Counted from the first letter of the stretch, positions 34,431 through 46,894 are shown. The stretch: 64,000 nt of DNA from Echinarachnius parma (GCA_037951105.1 JBAMJV010003044.1:204837-268836); one strand, 5' to 3'. Notes: generated by a model not told the origin, from the sequence alone. Translations and numbers: made by a program.

Positions 34431-37400
34431 CTCGGCAATCATTGAAGTCTCAGTTGGGACATTTTGGGCTATTTTGAAGGAGGTAAGACAAATTCCAATT
34501 AAATTCTGCACATAAATTCTATCCCAAAGGATAGCTCTGTGTTGACTTTTTAAAATAAGTTGAGGGGTAAAAGTGGCATAGCAGAACTACAATTTCCTTT
34601 TAGCTTTTAAGCGGATTGAAGTATACATATATATATATGCAACTCTGGGGATAATGCATTTTAAGAATTATTCGGTTTTCTGATGATTTTGTATTTTCAG
34701 TAAAATGTAGGCATTTGATTACTATTGTAATGTTTCAACATAGATTGCGATGAAATCAAAGGAAATGTTTTGCAATGCTATATCATTTTAACAAAACATT
34801 TCTCTTTGTATGTTTGTTCGTTCATTTCTTCCTAAATCATCTGTTTGTTGTTTTTGAATTGTGCTCAATCACAACTCTTTATAAAAAAAAATTTAAATGG
34901 GCCCCTGCACAGCTAATTAGGCTTATTACCTGTGTGTACAGTGACCCTCCCAAGCACAACAGTAGGGCTGTACAGGTTTTCATATCAGGCTTCAATTCAA
35001 TCAATAAACAGTGTCCTCCAGGCTCCAGACACAAATTAAACTGTTGCTAGCTAAAAGGTCTGGACTGTGGATAAGGACAGACAGTGTGACCAAATTGTAA
35101 TGACTTGATGATTCAACTTAAATGAACTCTAAGGTCTATAAACCAACAAAGCACACATTTTCACAAACAATTGACCTAAATAGACCCTTGGGGTCAGCCA
35201 ATTAGGATCACAGTTCTACACACTTTCTATTAACACTCTGAGTGCTACGGTCGACTCAAGTCGCATAACCCATAGTTCAATTTATTGATCGTTACCAGAA
35301 TGTACATAATAGGCAAGTGATGTATGAGCATTGACTTAAGTACTACAATTCTTTTCACTGAAGCTTTATTTCCTTTGCATACTGTTTCTTCTTATCACAC
35401 TTAACATATATTTCTTTGATTCAAATGTTCATTTTGAAGTTCTAAAAAGTTCATGGCACACTCACATACATAATCAGTACATGAACGAACATATAGTAGA
35501 AAGTAATACTGTCCACCCGACTGCCAATTAAAGCTCAAGAGTGGAATTATAATGCACACAAATTTGATGCAAACAGCAGTTGAAACAATATGATCATAAT
35601 TAATTTTTTTAAATATCAATTTGCATACAAACATGTACAACAGTGATACTTTTTAGTTAGATAAAATACTTTTTTTAGTTTTTACAGTTCGTTAATGTCA
35701 CTAATTGACAGGAATTTGAAATGACATTACACCAATGTGGAGGCGATCTGAGAAAAATCACACTTATTCTCTAAAACCTAATAATTATGGGTTCTTTCAC
35801 ATGGAATGTAAACATGCAAACTCTGAGAGTATCAATACTCAAATATCTCTTTAAGATTACAAGCACAGGACTTAATTTCCTGTTAGTTTCTAGCCGACAA
35901 GGGCAAAAAACTACATGTAGACCAGTAGATGCAGATTAGTTGTATTGGTTAGTTACATGTACACAAGTGCTGACGAAATGCAAATACGTGTAATCAGCTT
36001 TCCTACGCTGGATACCTTCAAGCCCTTTATATATATTTAACAAGGATAACACATCCACGTTTTCAATAATAACCAGCAGCCATATAATCCGGAATTACAG
36101 CGCAGTTAATGTACTAAATCTTGAAACCCCTCACGCGATTTTCAATTTCCTGTATTTTTATTTATTAATACAACTCTGCTTATCTTATTTGTTCATTTGT
36201 TTTTCTTTCTTTTTTCTGATATTCCATTCACATCCATGGACATAAAACTAGGCACTACCTTTCCTGGCACAAACAACTATTATCAATCTAAAAATGTTCT
36301 ATTATGATTCTTGTTTACAACTGGTACATTGCTTTCTACAGGTTTATAATCAAGTTGCAACCTTTACCAAAACTATTACATTGAAAAGGGGACAGAAAAG
36401 TGACAAAAATATAAGTTATTTATTTTTGTGTACATGAGCATGTATTTGCTTGCAGCATTTCCACTTTGATGAATCATACTGGGGGGAAAATGCAACTGCA
36501 ATGTTTAATGATTACAGATTCCCTGGAAGCCTGAATGGTTTTAAAAATGCATGAAATTGCATCATTTCACATTCACAACTCGTAAAAAAAAACTCATAAT
36601 GCCATAGGGGTTTCAAATGATAGATTACATTTTAAAAATTTACAATGCTGCACTTTTTTTTCTATGTAATGTCATAATAGTAGCCAGCGAAATGAAAGTG
36701 TTCACTGTATCAAATTGATTGAACACTGAAAAAAAAAAATATGGAAATGCATTAGCTATTCTGTTTTGTTTATATCTTCAAGCTACAGACTTTTATAATG
36801 AGATACAATCTAAATGGGGAACTATACGTAGATGAACTGTTTGAAAATACAAATGCATGCATTTCTACAAACACAATAACATCAGGCACGTGTCAGTACA
36901 CTTGTACAGCAAAAGTCTATTTGTGACTCACCTAAATGTAATAGATCATCATTTGAAAAGAAATGCTCACAATGTTTTGGGGTTGATGCTCTACCTGGTT
37001 ATTAAACTTGATAATTACTTTTATTGGACAGATAGTCATGCAGAATTGATTTGCAACCACATAAACAACTCATTCGGTTCTCTAAAAAAAATATAATAAT
37101 CTAGATATAATGTATATAATTTGTAATTACATAGATATATGTGTTAATGACCTGTTGAAAGGAAACAGTTCATCAAAGAAGAAGAAATGTGAAAATGAAA
37201 GATTAAGACAACTCTGCAGGGTGAAAGAAGAAGAAAAGGAAGAAAGGAGAAATAAAGATGACCCTTCTGACAAAAAAAATTATATATTTGATGAAATGAA
37301 AATGTTTGAATTAATGTTTATCTCCAACAAGCATAGCCCATCTGGATTATTTTTATATTGTTTCCATGTTGTAAACATGAATGGACACGGAGTTGCACGT

Positions 37401-37554
37401 AGCAACAATCAGTCTGATAATATAACATTATGCTCTCTATACAATGTATAAATACAGCTCAAATTAGATTACATTTTGTCCGGGCTGTATATCTTTATGA
37501 CGAGGTATGAGTCAAACCTACGATATCTTGATTAGATGTGAAGCAACTGTAATG

Positions 37555-37795
37555 TTATTATATCTAGTAGCAGCTTTAGAAGGCAATGCCAAAGGCTACA
37601 ATTGGCTCTTGATGATCAATGCAATGATGACATGGTACGATAAATGTATCAATTAAAAAGAAAAGAGGATATTCCTGTCTGAGTGGTATTATTTTTTCTT
37701 AAATACAGCAAAGTAGCAGATTTTAGAGGGCAACGCCAAAAGCTACAGTTGGCTTTTGATTATCAATGCACTGACATGACACAAAAAAATGAAGC
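37555..37795 (+). repeat. Diverged direct repeat, two units
   Basis: 'agaaggcaatgccaaaggct' at 37577 and 'agagggcaacgccaaaagct' at 37723 open two similar stretches of about 100 bp ('caattaaaaagaaaagagga' against 'caattaaaaaggaaaatgga'). Confidence 0.65.
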
Positions 37796-38268
37796 AATTA
37801 AAAAGGAAAATGGATATTGGCTTAAAACTATCTAGTGTAAATATGTGGTGTCCTCCTAGATAAAATTACATTTGTTCTGGACAGTGAAAATTGCTCAGCT
37901 ATAAACTTGTTTAAACCCAAATGAAATGTCAAAACCTTAACCAAAACCAAAGCCTAACACCTTAAGACTCAAAACTAACATAAAAAGTTAATCAATAACA
38001 AATTATAAATAACATGGCTAAAAAGGAATTCTTAACCTGAGCAAATGCAATTTTATCCCTTTTATATTTCAATCAATGTTGACTTTGGAAGCAAAACATG
38101 ATCAACAAATCAAAATGACATCTGACTGACATGGAAGTCAGTGCTCTTTCATGAAACTTAGTCTGTCTAGAGATTCAAATTCAGCTAAAGTCACGTTCCA
38201 AAATAAACTTGATGCCAGCAGATTTTCTCAAATTTCCTGGAGTGATTGAATAACAAATCATTCATAGT

Positions 38269-38865
38269 TTAAGGTGATCCATGTAAAGTGTCTAACTCCA
38301 CGAAAATTACTTGGAGCTTACTCGTTTCTCTTCTGCCGTGTTGTTTAGCTTATGGTAAGAGAAGAATAAAATAGGGTTAGATTTTTTCAAATGTCCCTTC
38401 AGTATGAAGATAATTATCATTGAAAATCATCATCTGAAAAGCGTTAGCTAACGCTTTTGCCTTGGTAAAAAGTAGAATTGCCGTAGTTGAACACGCCCGG
38501 CGGCGCGCCACTTGATCACTGACTCTGGCCTGCGGAGTAGCCGGAACCTTCGGCAGCGCAACCGTTACGAGTCGATGTACCCAACTGCATTGAGCCGAGC
38601 ACGCACAAATTCTGTACCATCTGTATACACGGGTGCGGATATCGTCAAACGGACAATTATTACTGCGACAAATCTACGGCAGGCCATCAGTATTCGGTGA
38701 TAAAATATGAACTCAATATTCGTTTTTTTCACCAGGTAAACAGTAGTCATTTTCTTTTAAACTTTCACAAATCTCTCAATTGTATTTTACAATGATATTG
38801 ATATAGGATTGAAGTCTCAAATGTCATTTTGTGCAATATCTGACACTTTACATGGATCACTTTAA
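38269..38865 (-). mobile_element. TTAA-flanked MITE family C, copy 2, with a CpG-rich interior
   Basis: Ends TTAAGGTGATCCATGTAAAG and CTTTACATGGATCACTTTAA form a 22-bp inverted repeat with TTAA at each end. The outer 130 bp match 11500-11887 in reverse. The middle (about 38440-38700) is a different, CpG-containing block ('cacgcccggcggcgcgccac') that leaves an open frame of about 60 codons in both directions; I see no recognisable product and treat it as an alternative interior of the element. Confidence 0.8.
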
Positions 38866-40143
38866 GGGCTATGCATGCAACATACTTTCCAACAACTAGG
38901 GTAAATTGTTTATTAGGGTGCCAATCAATTAGAGTGGATCATGAAATGTGTAAGTACCTTGGCAACAACTATATTTATCCATAACAATGATAGAGACACT
39001 AAAGACTTGGTGTTATCAATTAATCTACATGTATGAGGACTACATGTAAATTGTCTTTTAAACTGTTCCATCAATTCACATTAGGACTTTTCTCATTACG
39101 TAGAGTGTACTTTTGGCAAATTATCCCCTACGTTATTGGACATTAAATTACGCAATTAATATGATCAGAGTGTCAAAGCCACTTACACTTTAAGAGGCTA
39201 AATTCCTTTATGTCAGGCTTAATTGAACAGGCCTGAAGTGGGAACTAGTAATTGACCATTAATCATTTATTTTTATGCCGCACTTGTTGCTTATCAAAGG
39301 AAATTTTATAGCATCCACTCCACAAATGAAATAGGATCTTTCTTGCCTACCCTTTTCTATGTTAATGTCTCTTTAACCCAATTTGTATTGATGCATATAG
39401 GCACTTAACCCAATTCAAGAAAGCTGAAACATTTTTTGAAAACAGTGAAAACTAGGATTACGTATCCACGGTTCACATCTGCACATTCCTTTAATAAACT
39501 GTATTTCATTATCTAAGTGAGTGTCAAGTTATGCAAACGAAACTAAATGGAAAGTATATTTGCTCCATGTATTTACTAATTTCTGTTCTTTTTTTTGTTA
39601 TCTGGTCTGAATCTAAACATTGTTGAAATGGCATTTTTCCCAAAGGTTAAAAAAGCAGAATTTCAGATCGTCTGAAGGCAAAGCACACACGAAAGGTCTC
39701 CTGATTAAATTAAGCCTAACATCAGACCACATAACGTCACAGCATCCTGGCGGGCGTCGGTACAGGAGCATCAAATGAGACGTCTGGAGTTGGAAGGGTC
39801 GCTGCAACTTCCCTTTCATTATTCCTTCCATCTGCAGAAGGGGAAATTTGCTCAGTTCCATTTGAAAGTCTCGTTTTTTTTTTCTCCTGCGGGTCCCATT
39901 CACCATGGCTACTGTCTCTCTTCACACTGTATCTCCCTTTTAATACACTTTACAAGTTCTCAAAGATACTTGGTAACACTGATGGAAGAATAATTCAACA
40001 CTTGTTATGTTTTCGCGGGGGATATACCTATTATGAGGTGCACAAACGTTAAGGGTGAAGATTTATGGTTGCTTTCCTTTCAAAATGTATTCTATAAACT
40101 TCTTAAAGGTTTTTTTTTCTAATTTTGTATTCCTTTCAAACTG

Positions 40144-40601
40144 AGAGCCCTTTTACACACAAGAAAATGTGTGATTGCAATCATGATTGGAATCATTTTT
40201 GTATTTTTGTCCGTGTGAACACAAACTAGAATCAAAAATCGGGAAACGCGAATCGTGGTCCGGAGGTGTTTTCTAATCATGATTCACTCAAATTACAGTG
40301 CGAATCTCAAGTGTGAACGGTTTGACCTCCAAAACATGATTTGGGAGGCGGAGCTTATGTGACCTTACATGCACTTCCGCCGATAAACCGGGCACTCTTC
40401 GCTTCGAATGCAGTCATGCAGTGTAGTACTAATGCTCTCCTTGTTTGATTGACAGGTACGTCTCCAGAAACGCGATTGTAATCACAGTTTGTGCAAAGTC
40501 TTTTTCGTCGTGTGAAAGCAAGGCAACAGAATCACTGTGATTGTAAACATGATTCCAATCATGATTGCAATCACAAATTTTCTCGTGCGAAAAAGGGCTC
40601 T
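40144..40601. mobile_element. 458-bp element with 50-bp inverted ends
   Basis: AGAGCCCTTTTACACAC at the left pairs with 'cgtgcgaaaaagggctct' at the right; the arms continue through 'gattgcaatcatgattgga', itself rich in the TGATT/AATCA word. The middle contains CpG-bearing sequence ('gggaaacgcgaatcgtggtc') and further GATT repeats. No frame. Confidence 0.85.
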
Positions 40602-40821
40602 AACTTAAGTTCTCACCACTATCTTCTCTCATTTCGCAGTTGTTCAATCCAACATGGCACAAATGTGCATTTAAGAATTGTGGTCTACTAGACGCCTTGA
40701 AAGGGTTGCATCAGAAGTATCAGAGATATGAAACAGTATCAACAATTGCAATGGAATTATATCAAGCTTGGTTTCAAGCATAGCTTTGCTTCGAATGTAG
40801 AGTTGGCACATTTCTTGTAAT

Positions 40822-42397
40822 GGGCAAGTCCAAGCTATTTAGTAACTGTAACGCGCGGGACATCAGAGCGATAAAGAGAGCTTACTCTTATAAGAAATAT
40901 TGAAACACCAATTTGTTTTACATTTTAGATGCTTTAGAGCAAATTCTATCAAATGGCAAAAAAAAAAAATGAAATTCCCCAAGCATTAATAATTTATGCG
41001 ACTTTTTGCTAGCGTAACGCGCGGGACCAGAGAAAGTTGGTATTTTTTAACTTTGACTTTGAATGTGAATTCCTCTGAATTTAAATATCGAAACATGCTT
41101 GGTATGGTCTTAATGTGCATCTTGTGCTCTACCAGAATATGAAATTTCATCATCTCAAAGCTTTAGAGTTTCACACAGGATCAATTTGAAAAAAGATTGT
41201 ATTGTAACACGCGGGACATGTAACACGCAGGACATTTTTCTACCATGCGTTTTACATAGGCCCACCCCCCCCCCCCCCCCCCCCCCCAATTTGCCCTTAT
41301 TATAGATATTAGAATTTGTGCTTGGAAAATGCTCATCTTATGCATAAATGTTCTTTATGACATTTCCTAACAACATTTAAAAACAAAAGTTGCAAAAGCG
41401 AATATTTTCTTTGTGTATTTCTTTGTTTTGGGAAATTCTTATGTATTTCTTTGTTTTTCAACTTCCATTTTTACATCTTTTTAAAAAAAGAAATCAATTA
41501 TTCACCACTGTCAAACAATTTTTATCCTAAAATTAATTATTTGCAGTGATTAAAATGAGAAATTATTGAATTTTTATCAATCCTATGAAAAAACACTTTT
41601 TCCATAGGAATTGTACATAAATCACAAAATTATGCAATTTCCAGATTGACTTCCACTTCGAAAAAGTCATGTGCCTTTGTAAGGGTACAAATGTATGTCA
41701 TGAATTTGGTCTCAAAAGTTGCGCAAGACTTCATAGAAAAAACTTGTTAAGTGGCAGGCAAATTTCCTCGCGTGTTACGGAATGATCGTAAATAAGCCAA
41801 TAGGCCAAAACAATATTTTCAAAAACCCATTGCTTTACTGTATAGATTGTCCCGCGCGTTACAAAATGTCCCGCGTGTTACAAAATCTAATTATTGATTT
41901 ATGCTAATTAGGTAAATGTGATAACTTTTTGTTGCTATGTTATGAATGTCCCCCAAGGTAAATTAGAACTTTGTAGAGTTTCAGAAAAATAAACCTTTTG
42001 ATTTTAAACGAGTAATCGAAACAATAAGATGTAAAAATGTAACACGTGGGACATGCTAATTTTGGAACGCATCTAATGAATGAGATAACAAGCTGAAAAT
42101 TATAATCCAACTTCCTTCTGGTAATGACATCAGGTCAAGCCAATAATAAATAAAGAATCATTAAAAGCATTTTAAATATGATTTAATTTGTCTTTAATTC
42201 AGATGTCCCGCGTGTTACGACTATTTACATATTATGCAAATATATTTGATTATTACTAGTTATTGGAGACAAGTTTTTAATTTTTGTTTTCAAATTATTA
42301 AAATTCAATATCTTAGCTTTAAAATGACATCAAGTTTCACTCAATTGGGTGAATATGAAAATTTACCCCCTTGGGAACAAATACCTTGGACTTGCCC
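40822..42397 (+). mobile_element. 1.58-kb inverted-repeat element with nine GTAACrCGyGGGACA motifs
   Basis: Termini GGGCAAGTCCAAG (40822-40834) and its complement (42385-42397) bound an AT-rich, frame-poor body. A 15-mer with consensus GTAACGCGCGGGACA occurs forward at 40848, 41014, 41204, 41220 and 42039, and in reverse (TGTCCCGCGyGTTAC) at 41848, 41867 and 42204, with a partial reverse copy at about 41768. Left arm order is single, single, tight pair (16 bp); right arm is tight pair (19 bp), single, single, so the layout is nearly mirror-symmetric. Steps between sites are 165-190 bp. The motif shares the core GTAACGyGmGkGAC with the element at 20972-22337, and both ends begin GGGC. A poly-C run lies at 41267-41287. 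Probably non-autonomous; class unknown. Confidence 0.75.
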
Positions 42398-42605
42398 TAT
42401 ACAGCACACTGCAAACAACCTCCCAACCAATAAACTTCAGATCAACTATCAAGTAATTTCGACTTCATTCACTTCTGACAGAGTTATTATTATGCCTTGT
42501 TTGACGGAATATCTTTAAAGAAAAAAACAGATTAAAATAAGTAATATAAAGCAAAACAATAGTCAAACAGGCAACATTATGTGAATGAAAACAAGAAAAG
42601 CTTAC

Positions 42606-43209
42606 CGTTGAGGTCGGAGTCACTGTAGGTATGTCCGTCATGTCCGTGAAGGCCACGCATGCGCACCTCCATCTTGCTCATCCCCAGTGGTCTCTTGCCC
42701 GGTGACACCGAGGAGGATCGTTCGATCATCCCGTCGCTGTCCATCGAGAGGCGGTTCAAGTGAATGTTCGGCGTCGAGGCCGTCTTGGAATTGGGCACGT
42801 GGTCGGGCTTGTCTTCATCCGACGAGCTCCCACCGCTCGATGGATGCTTCACAACGACGGCCTTGGGGAAATGGTAGGCACACGGAGAGGGAGGAGCCGA
42901 CAGGTGCTTGTCAGGGAAGGCTTGAAGGCAGATGCCAAGGTGATGGTTGTTGCCAGGGGACCCACCACCTGGCGATGTAGAACCATTCTGGAGGGCACCT
43001 CTGGTACTAGGCGGGGAACTATGTATGGATGGCGGCGTACCAGGCGTGCCATTCGGTACCTTTTTTGTCAGCAAAGGTCCGTTTTCCTTCGGGGAGGAAG
43101 CAGGTGGCACCGAGTGGGCCTCCTGAATGGGTTCTCCATTCAGGATATTCAGCATGGGCACTTCTTGGCTCCCAAGGATGTCAATTTCTATATCCTCCAG
43201 GTTACTCAT
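42606..43209 (-). CDS. Internal or first coding exon of an unidentified Ser/Pro-rich protein
   Basis: The minus strand reads TTGCTTGTACAG just above 43209, a good splice acceptor with a T-rich run before it, and CAACG|GTAAGC at 42606, a strong donor. The 604 nt between encode 201 codons plus one base (phase 1 exit). Residue 1 is an ATG at the first exon base, so this could be the translation start after a 5' UTR intron, or an internal Met. The start (MSNLEDIEIDILG, residues 1-13) is acidic and hydrophobic; residues 35-115 are rich in Pro, Ser, Gly and Asn with many S/T-P sites; residues 124-134 carry an SSGGSSSDEDK stretch that fits a casein kinase 2 type acidic site; residues 141-200 hold several RSS/STP-like phosphosites. 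No folded domain is visible and I do not recognise the family; a disordered cytoplasmic or nuclear regulatory segment is an inference. High GC and sustained codon structure contrast with the AT-rich flanks. Neighbouring exons were not found in the window. Confidence 0.85.
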
Positions 43210-43235
43210 CTGTACAAGCAAGTGTAAAAATTAAA

Positions 43236-43300
43236 TATAATAATAATAATATACATTTATATAGTGCTTAATACAATGTTTCTAAGCGCATTATTATAAT
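43236..43300 (-). mobile_element. SINE/LINE 3' tail fragment
   Basis: Minus strand 'atgcgcttagaaacattgta' then 'ttaagcactatataaatgta' and (TTA)n is the common AGCGCTATATAAAT-type tail of L2/CR1-like elements. It ends about 27 bp upstream of the acceptor of the exon at 42606-43209, close to the branch point region. Confidence 0.6.
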
Positions 43301-43309
43301 AATTTTAAT

Positions 43310-44491
43310 AACCAATGTAATTGGGTATCAATCAAACATATTGGTCTAAATTTGATTTATACTTATTTTATCAATTCCCTCAAACAAATGTCACATTCAG
43401 AGGGGGGACAAAGAAACAGCCACAGAAAATAGGATAGGAAGCAGCGCAAGATGGAGAGTTAATGCTGCATCTAAAAATACAAACCTGGTTGTTCAGTGAA
43501 TGAATGTTGGATTCATTACTGCTCATAACAAGTCAATCATCTTCACATTGGCGTGCATATTTACCTAGCAGTCTGAACTTTTCTGCATGAATTTCATTAC
43601 TGAACTTGCAGTCCTACAATGACTGTATCAACAGTTCTTAACAAGAAGATCAAACCGCCAAACAGTCACAGTAAATGAGATTTTATGGAAAGCACAGATA
43701 GTTAATGGGCTGATCGGGAAATAAACAGAATTCAATTGCTCATAGGAAGCTGTAAATTAGCTTTAAATTGATCTTAGATTAGCTATAATCTATCAGTCAG
43801 ACATGACTAAATGTATCGTGACTAATAAACCAATTGCAGCTGCACAAACAATTCAACATTAATGGTTAAGAAAATCTACTCAAAACAGCAGCAATAAATC
43901 AGATCTAATTGAGTTCCGAAAGGGAGTTAATGCTGGTGTATCCAAAATAAACCTAAATGAGGTTCTGCATTCTGATACTAACATGTAGCTGAATACATGA
44001 ATTAAAAGGAGAACACAGGTCACCATCAATTAACTTGAACTTAATCTGCTACGTTTGATAGACTATCAAGTCAATGCTGCGATTTTCACACAGAATTCAA
44101 CAGCAAAGAATAAATGAAAAATACATTCCCCAGAGCACTGCTCGGCATCAAATGAGACCTAATGAACAGCGAGGCGGGTAACAACAACAAAAAAAGCTTT
44201 AACTTTATACACTATTTTTATGCTGTTTGGATGTAGAACTTGAATTTCAATTAAAGAAGGGCTCGCAGATATCTGTCAATTATGGTGAGTTTGACCTACA
44301 ATTACAGGTGCCGCTTTCTTCATTCACGACGCTCTACCGCGAAAACTCTGTGGACGCACATGAAAAATAGACTTAATGTTCACCCAGTTTGCAAAACACT
44401 TCAGGCTACATACATCTATGTGAAGGACTTGGAGCTTATCATTAGTGTACATCAAAATTAAAGGGAAATCTCGCATTTAAAAGTTGTACTC
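43310..44491. other. No gene recognised
   Basis: AT-rich sequence upstream (minus strand) of the exon, so probably intron or promoter-distal flank. The TTAATGCTG word recurs (43460, 43929) but no element ends are visible. Confidence 0.45.
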
Positions 44492-44932
44492 TTAAAGGGG
44501 ACCACCAGGCAAAGGACAACATATTATTATATGTTTTGGTACCCTTTTGTGATATCAAATAGATACCCAACATTTTGCAAAGGGTTGTGTAATTCATAAA
44601 CAAAGCAATTAATTTTCCACCACTTACGGAACCACGGCTATCTCGTGGTTCCACACGGGCCAGGCATTTGCGAGTGCGCCAATGCAATTTACGCGTACGT
44701 CAATATAATCCCGGATGATTCGTTCGCTCTGCATAGAGCGCCGCTGGCTGTGCTCGCATAATAGTCTGCGCATTCAGACCGCATGACCGCATGGCTGAGA
44801 ATGGTGATGCGTTTTCCAATTATATATTTTTTTCTGAAAACATATTTTTGTGAACTTATTGAAGGAATGGAATACTAAAGATGTTACCTTTCTATAAAAA
44901 GATTATTATTTTTGGGTGGTGGTACCCTTTAA
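44492..44932. mobile_element. TTAA-flanked MITE (family F)
   Basis: Begins TTAAAGGGGACCACCAGG and ends GGTGGTGGTACCCTTTAA; the 16-bp ends are inverted repeats with one mismatch. The middle is CpG-rich ('gagtgcgccaatgc', 'tagagcgccgctgg') and carries an internal hairpin 'ggaaccacg...cgtggttcc' at 44630-44653. No coding potential recognised. Confidence 0.8.
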
Positions 44933-45121
44933 TTAAAGAAGATGACTTTGAGAAGTGATCAGTAAAGCTTTAAAGGAGAAAAAACTCTGCCAGAAATTGT
45001 GTAAACAAAATTGTAATTTGAACTTAAGAGGAGAAATAGGTGAATTCTCAAAATAGCCACCAACAGTGAAGTCATACTGTATACATGAATTGTATGAAAT
45101 AATTGTTTTTCTTAAATCTCT

Positions 45122-45166
45122 GGACGACTTGATTTGACTCGATTTGCCTCGATTTGACTCGATTTG
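45122..45166 (+). repeat. Short tandem repeat GATTTGACTC
   Basis: About four copies of a 10-11 bp unit with one variant (gcctc for gactc). Confidence 0.8.
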
Positions 45167-45455
45167 TAACACAATCTTACTGCACAGGGCAACGTTTCTA
45201 GGTCGACAGTCATGACCAGCCCAATTCATAACTTGTTTTCCAGAGGGATATATACAATTGTGTGCAACATGTAGCAAATTTACATCAACACTCGACACTA
45301 ATGGGCCACTGGGGAAGCGATGGACGAACAACACATCAATACAATTGATATGCATACATTGCTACACACAGATTACATTACATGTATAGTTACAACCTTT
45401 TTCATTCTAAATGAGTTAATCTAATACACAAGATTATGGAGGGATCGGCATTAGA

Positions 45456-45775
45456 ACTGGCCCTATCAGCCCCTAGATGATAAGTAACAATTTATGTTGG
45501 GCCAGGAAAATTCCTTGAAAGTCAAATGTTAGTAGCCCAATCAGGCAAATAGATTGTCAAACTAAAAAAAGCAGAATGAGAAAATTGTGAATTCCTTGAT
45601 GATAAACCTCATGGTTTGATCAATAATGAGAGTGAGATTTTGAATAGAAGACAATTTACCAATGAAAATAACTTTTCGGGCCAGTAAATGTTGGTTTCAG
45701 GCTGTCAAAAATTGAGATATTTATTTTGTAATTGTCCAACCAGGCCACTGGCAGCAAAAGTTGTGTTGAGCCCTG
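45456..45775 (+). mobile_element. GGCCCG-family repeat copy
   Basis: 'gaactggccctatcagcccc' at the left and 'gccactggcagcaaaagttg' with 'gttgagccctgg' at the right, with 'gggccaggaaaattcc' and 'cgggccagtaaatgttgg' between. Diverged; no target duplication seen. Confidence 0.5.
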
Positions 45776-46894
45776 GTTTATGCACACACAAAATATGCAC
45801 AGTACACTGATGAATGCCTTAAAGAGACCTTGAAAATCACAAAAACTCTCTGTAAACTATGGTCATTCAATTCAAAACATTATTTAATAGTGCTTGTTTG
45901 ATGGCGGAAATCATAGAAAGCTAGCCCTTAAGATATATTTTGTTTAAGTAGTATTTTCCTTGCACCTGCAGACCTGTCTAGTATAGATTTTAAACATATT
46001 TTTAAAAACTTACATTTCAACATATATTTTGAAAAATTAATAATTTAAATTAATAATTCTAATTAATATACAGTCACTAGAATCTTTTAAGTCAGGCCTT
46101 ATGACATTTTTTTTTTTAGATTAGCTCTTGATTGATTTGTTTCCCCCATCAGAATAGTATAATTATTAGATTGACGGCGCACAATATTGTGCTGTATATC
46201 ATTATTTTGTGTGCATGAAACACAAAAAAATTCACCATACCTTTAACATTTCCCCAAAAAGCAATATATCAAATGATCTATTTCATCCACACCGATCTAC
46301 AGCGTCATGCATTGAAAATGCAGACAATTCCACTGATTAACAGATCTTTCAGAGTCATATGATACTGGTACTTTTTTTACTCCACCGTTATAGCAATAAA
46401 TAGTACGTAGTGTTCATCCTGGCAAGTAAAATTCGGCCTAATAATATGATGGTGTTATTTCAAGTACAGGGGGAACATCTGCAGGAATCTTCCTGATTGA
46501 AGATCAATTAGAATGAGAATCAAAGAAGATAAAAGAAACAAATGAGTAGAACAAGAAGAAGAATTAAAGAAGGATTGAAGGTGGAGATGAAAAAGAAGAA
46601 GGTGAAGGATGGGGAGGAAACTTCTCTCTACCTGTATAATTAAAATTCAACTATGTTTATGTTTTATAAAGTTAATAAACAAACTGACACATACAAAATA
46701 CACAATTAGTAAATTACAACCACATATATGTAAACATACAAACACACACACCCACACAAACAGACTCTTATCATCAACCCTTGCCTATTTACTAACTGCC
46801 TCTCTCATCTCTCCCCACAGCATATATATTTCACTGATATCTGCTTGCATAAAACATGAGGAGGGTAACTGATAGGGGTGGATCCAACTTGCCC

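Larger units (their letters stand above)
33696..38268. other. No gene recognised; longest repeat-poor stretch
   Basis: Apart from the simple sequence at 34076-34430 and the direct repeat at 37555-37795, these 4.5 kb are AT-rich and without inverted-repeat elements that I can see. A frame at 37110-37451 has a Lys/Glu-rich middle but is AT-driven. It could be intron of the gene whose exon is at 42606-43209, or intergenic. Confidence 0.5.
44933..46890. other. No gene recognised except one repeat copy
   Basis: Contains a GGCCCG-family copy (45456-45775), the short tandem repeat at 45122 and a purine-rich patch at 46548-46620. Frames are short and unremarkable. Confidence 0.45.

Noticed and set aside
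37110-37451. 113-codon frame with a Lys/Glu-rich middle
   Set aside because: AT-driven composition, no splice sites in suitable places and no known motif; left as unresolved.
39737-39925. Hydrophilic minus-strand frame (KRDSSHGEWDPQEKKKTRL...) that could be an exon downstream of the one at 42606
   Set aside because: No pyrimidine tract before any usable acceptor, no donor before the TGA, and the phase 1 exit of the upstream exon fits only a very poor acceptor.
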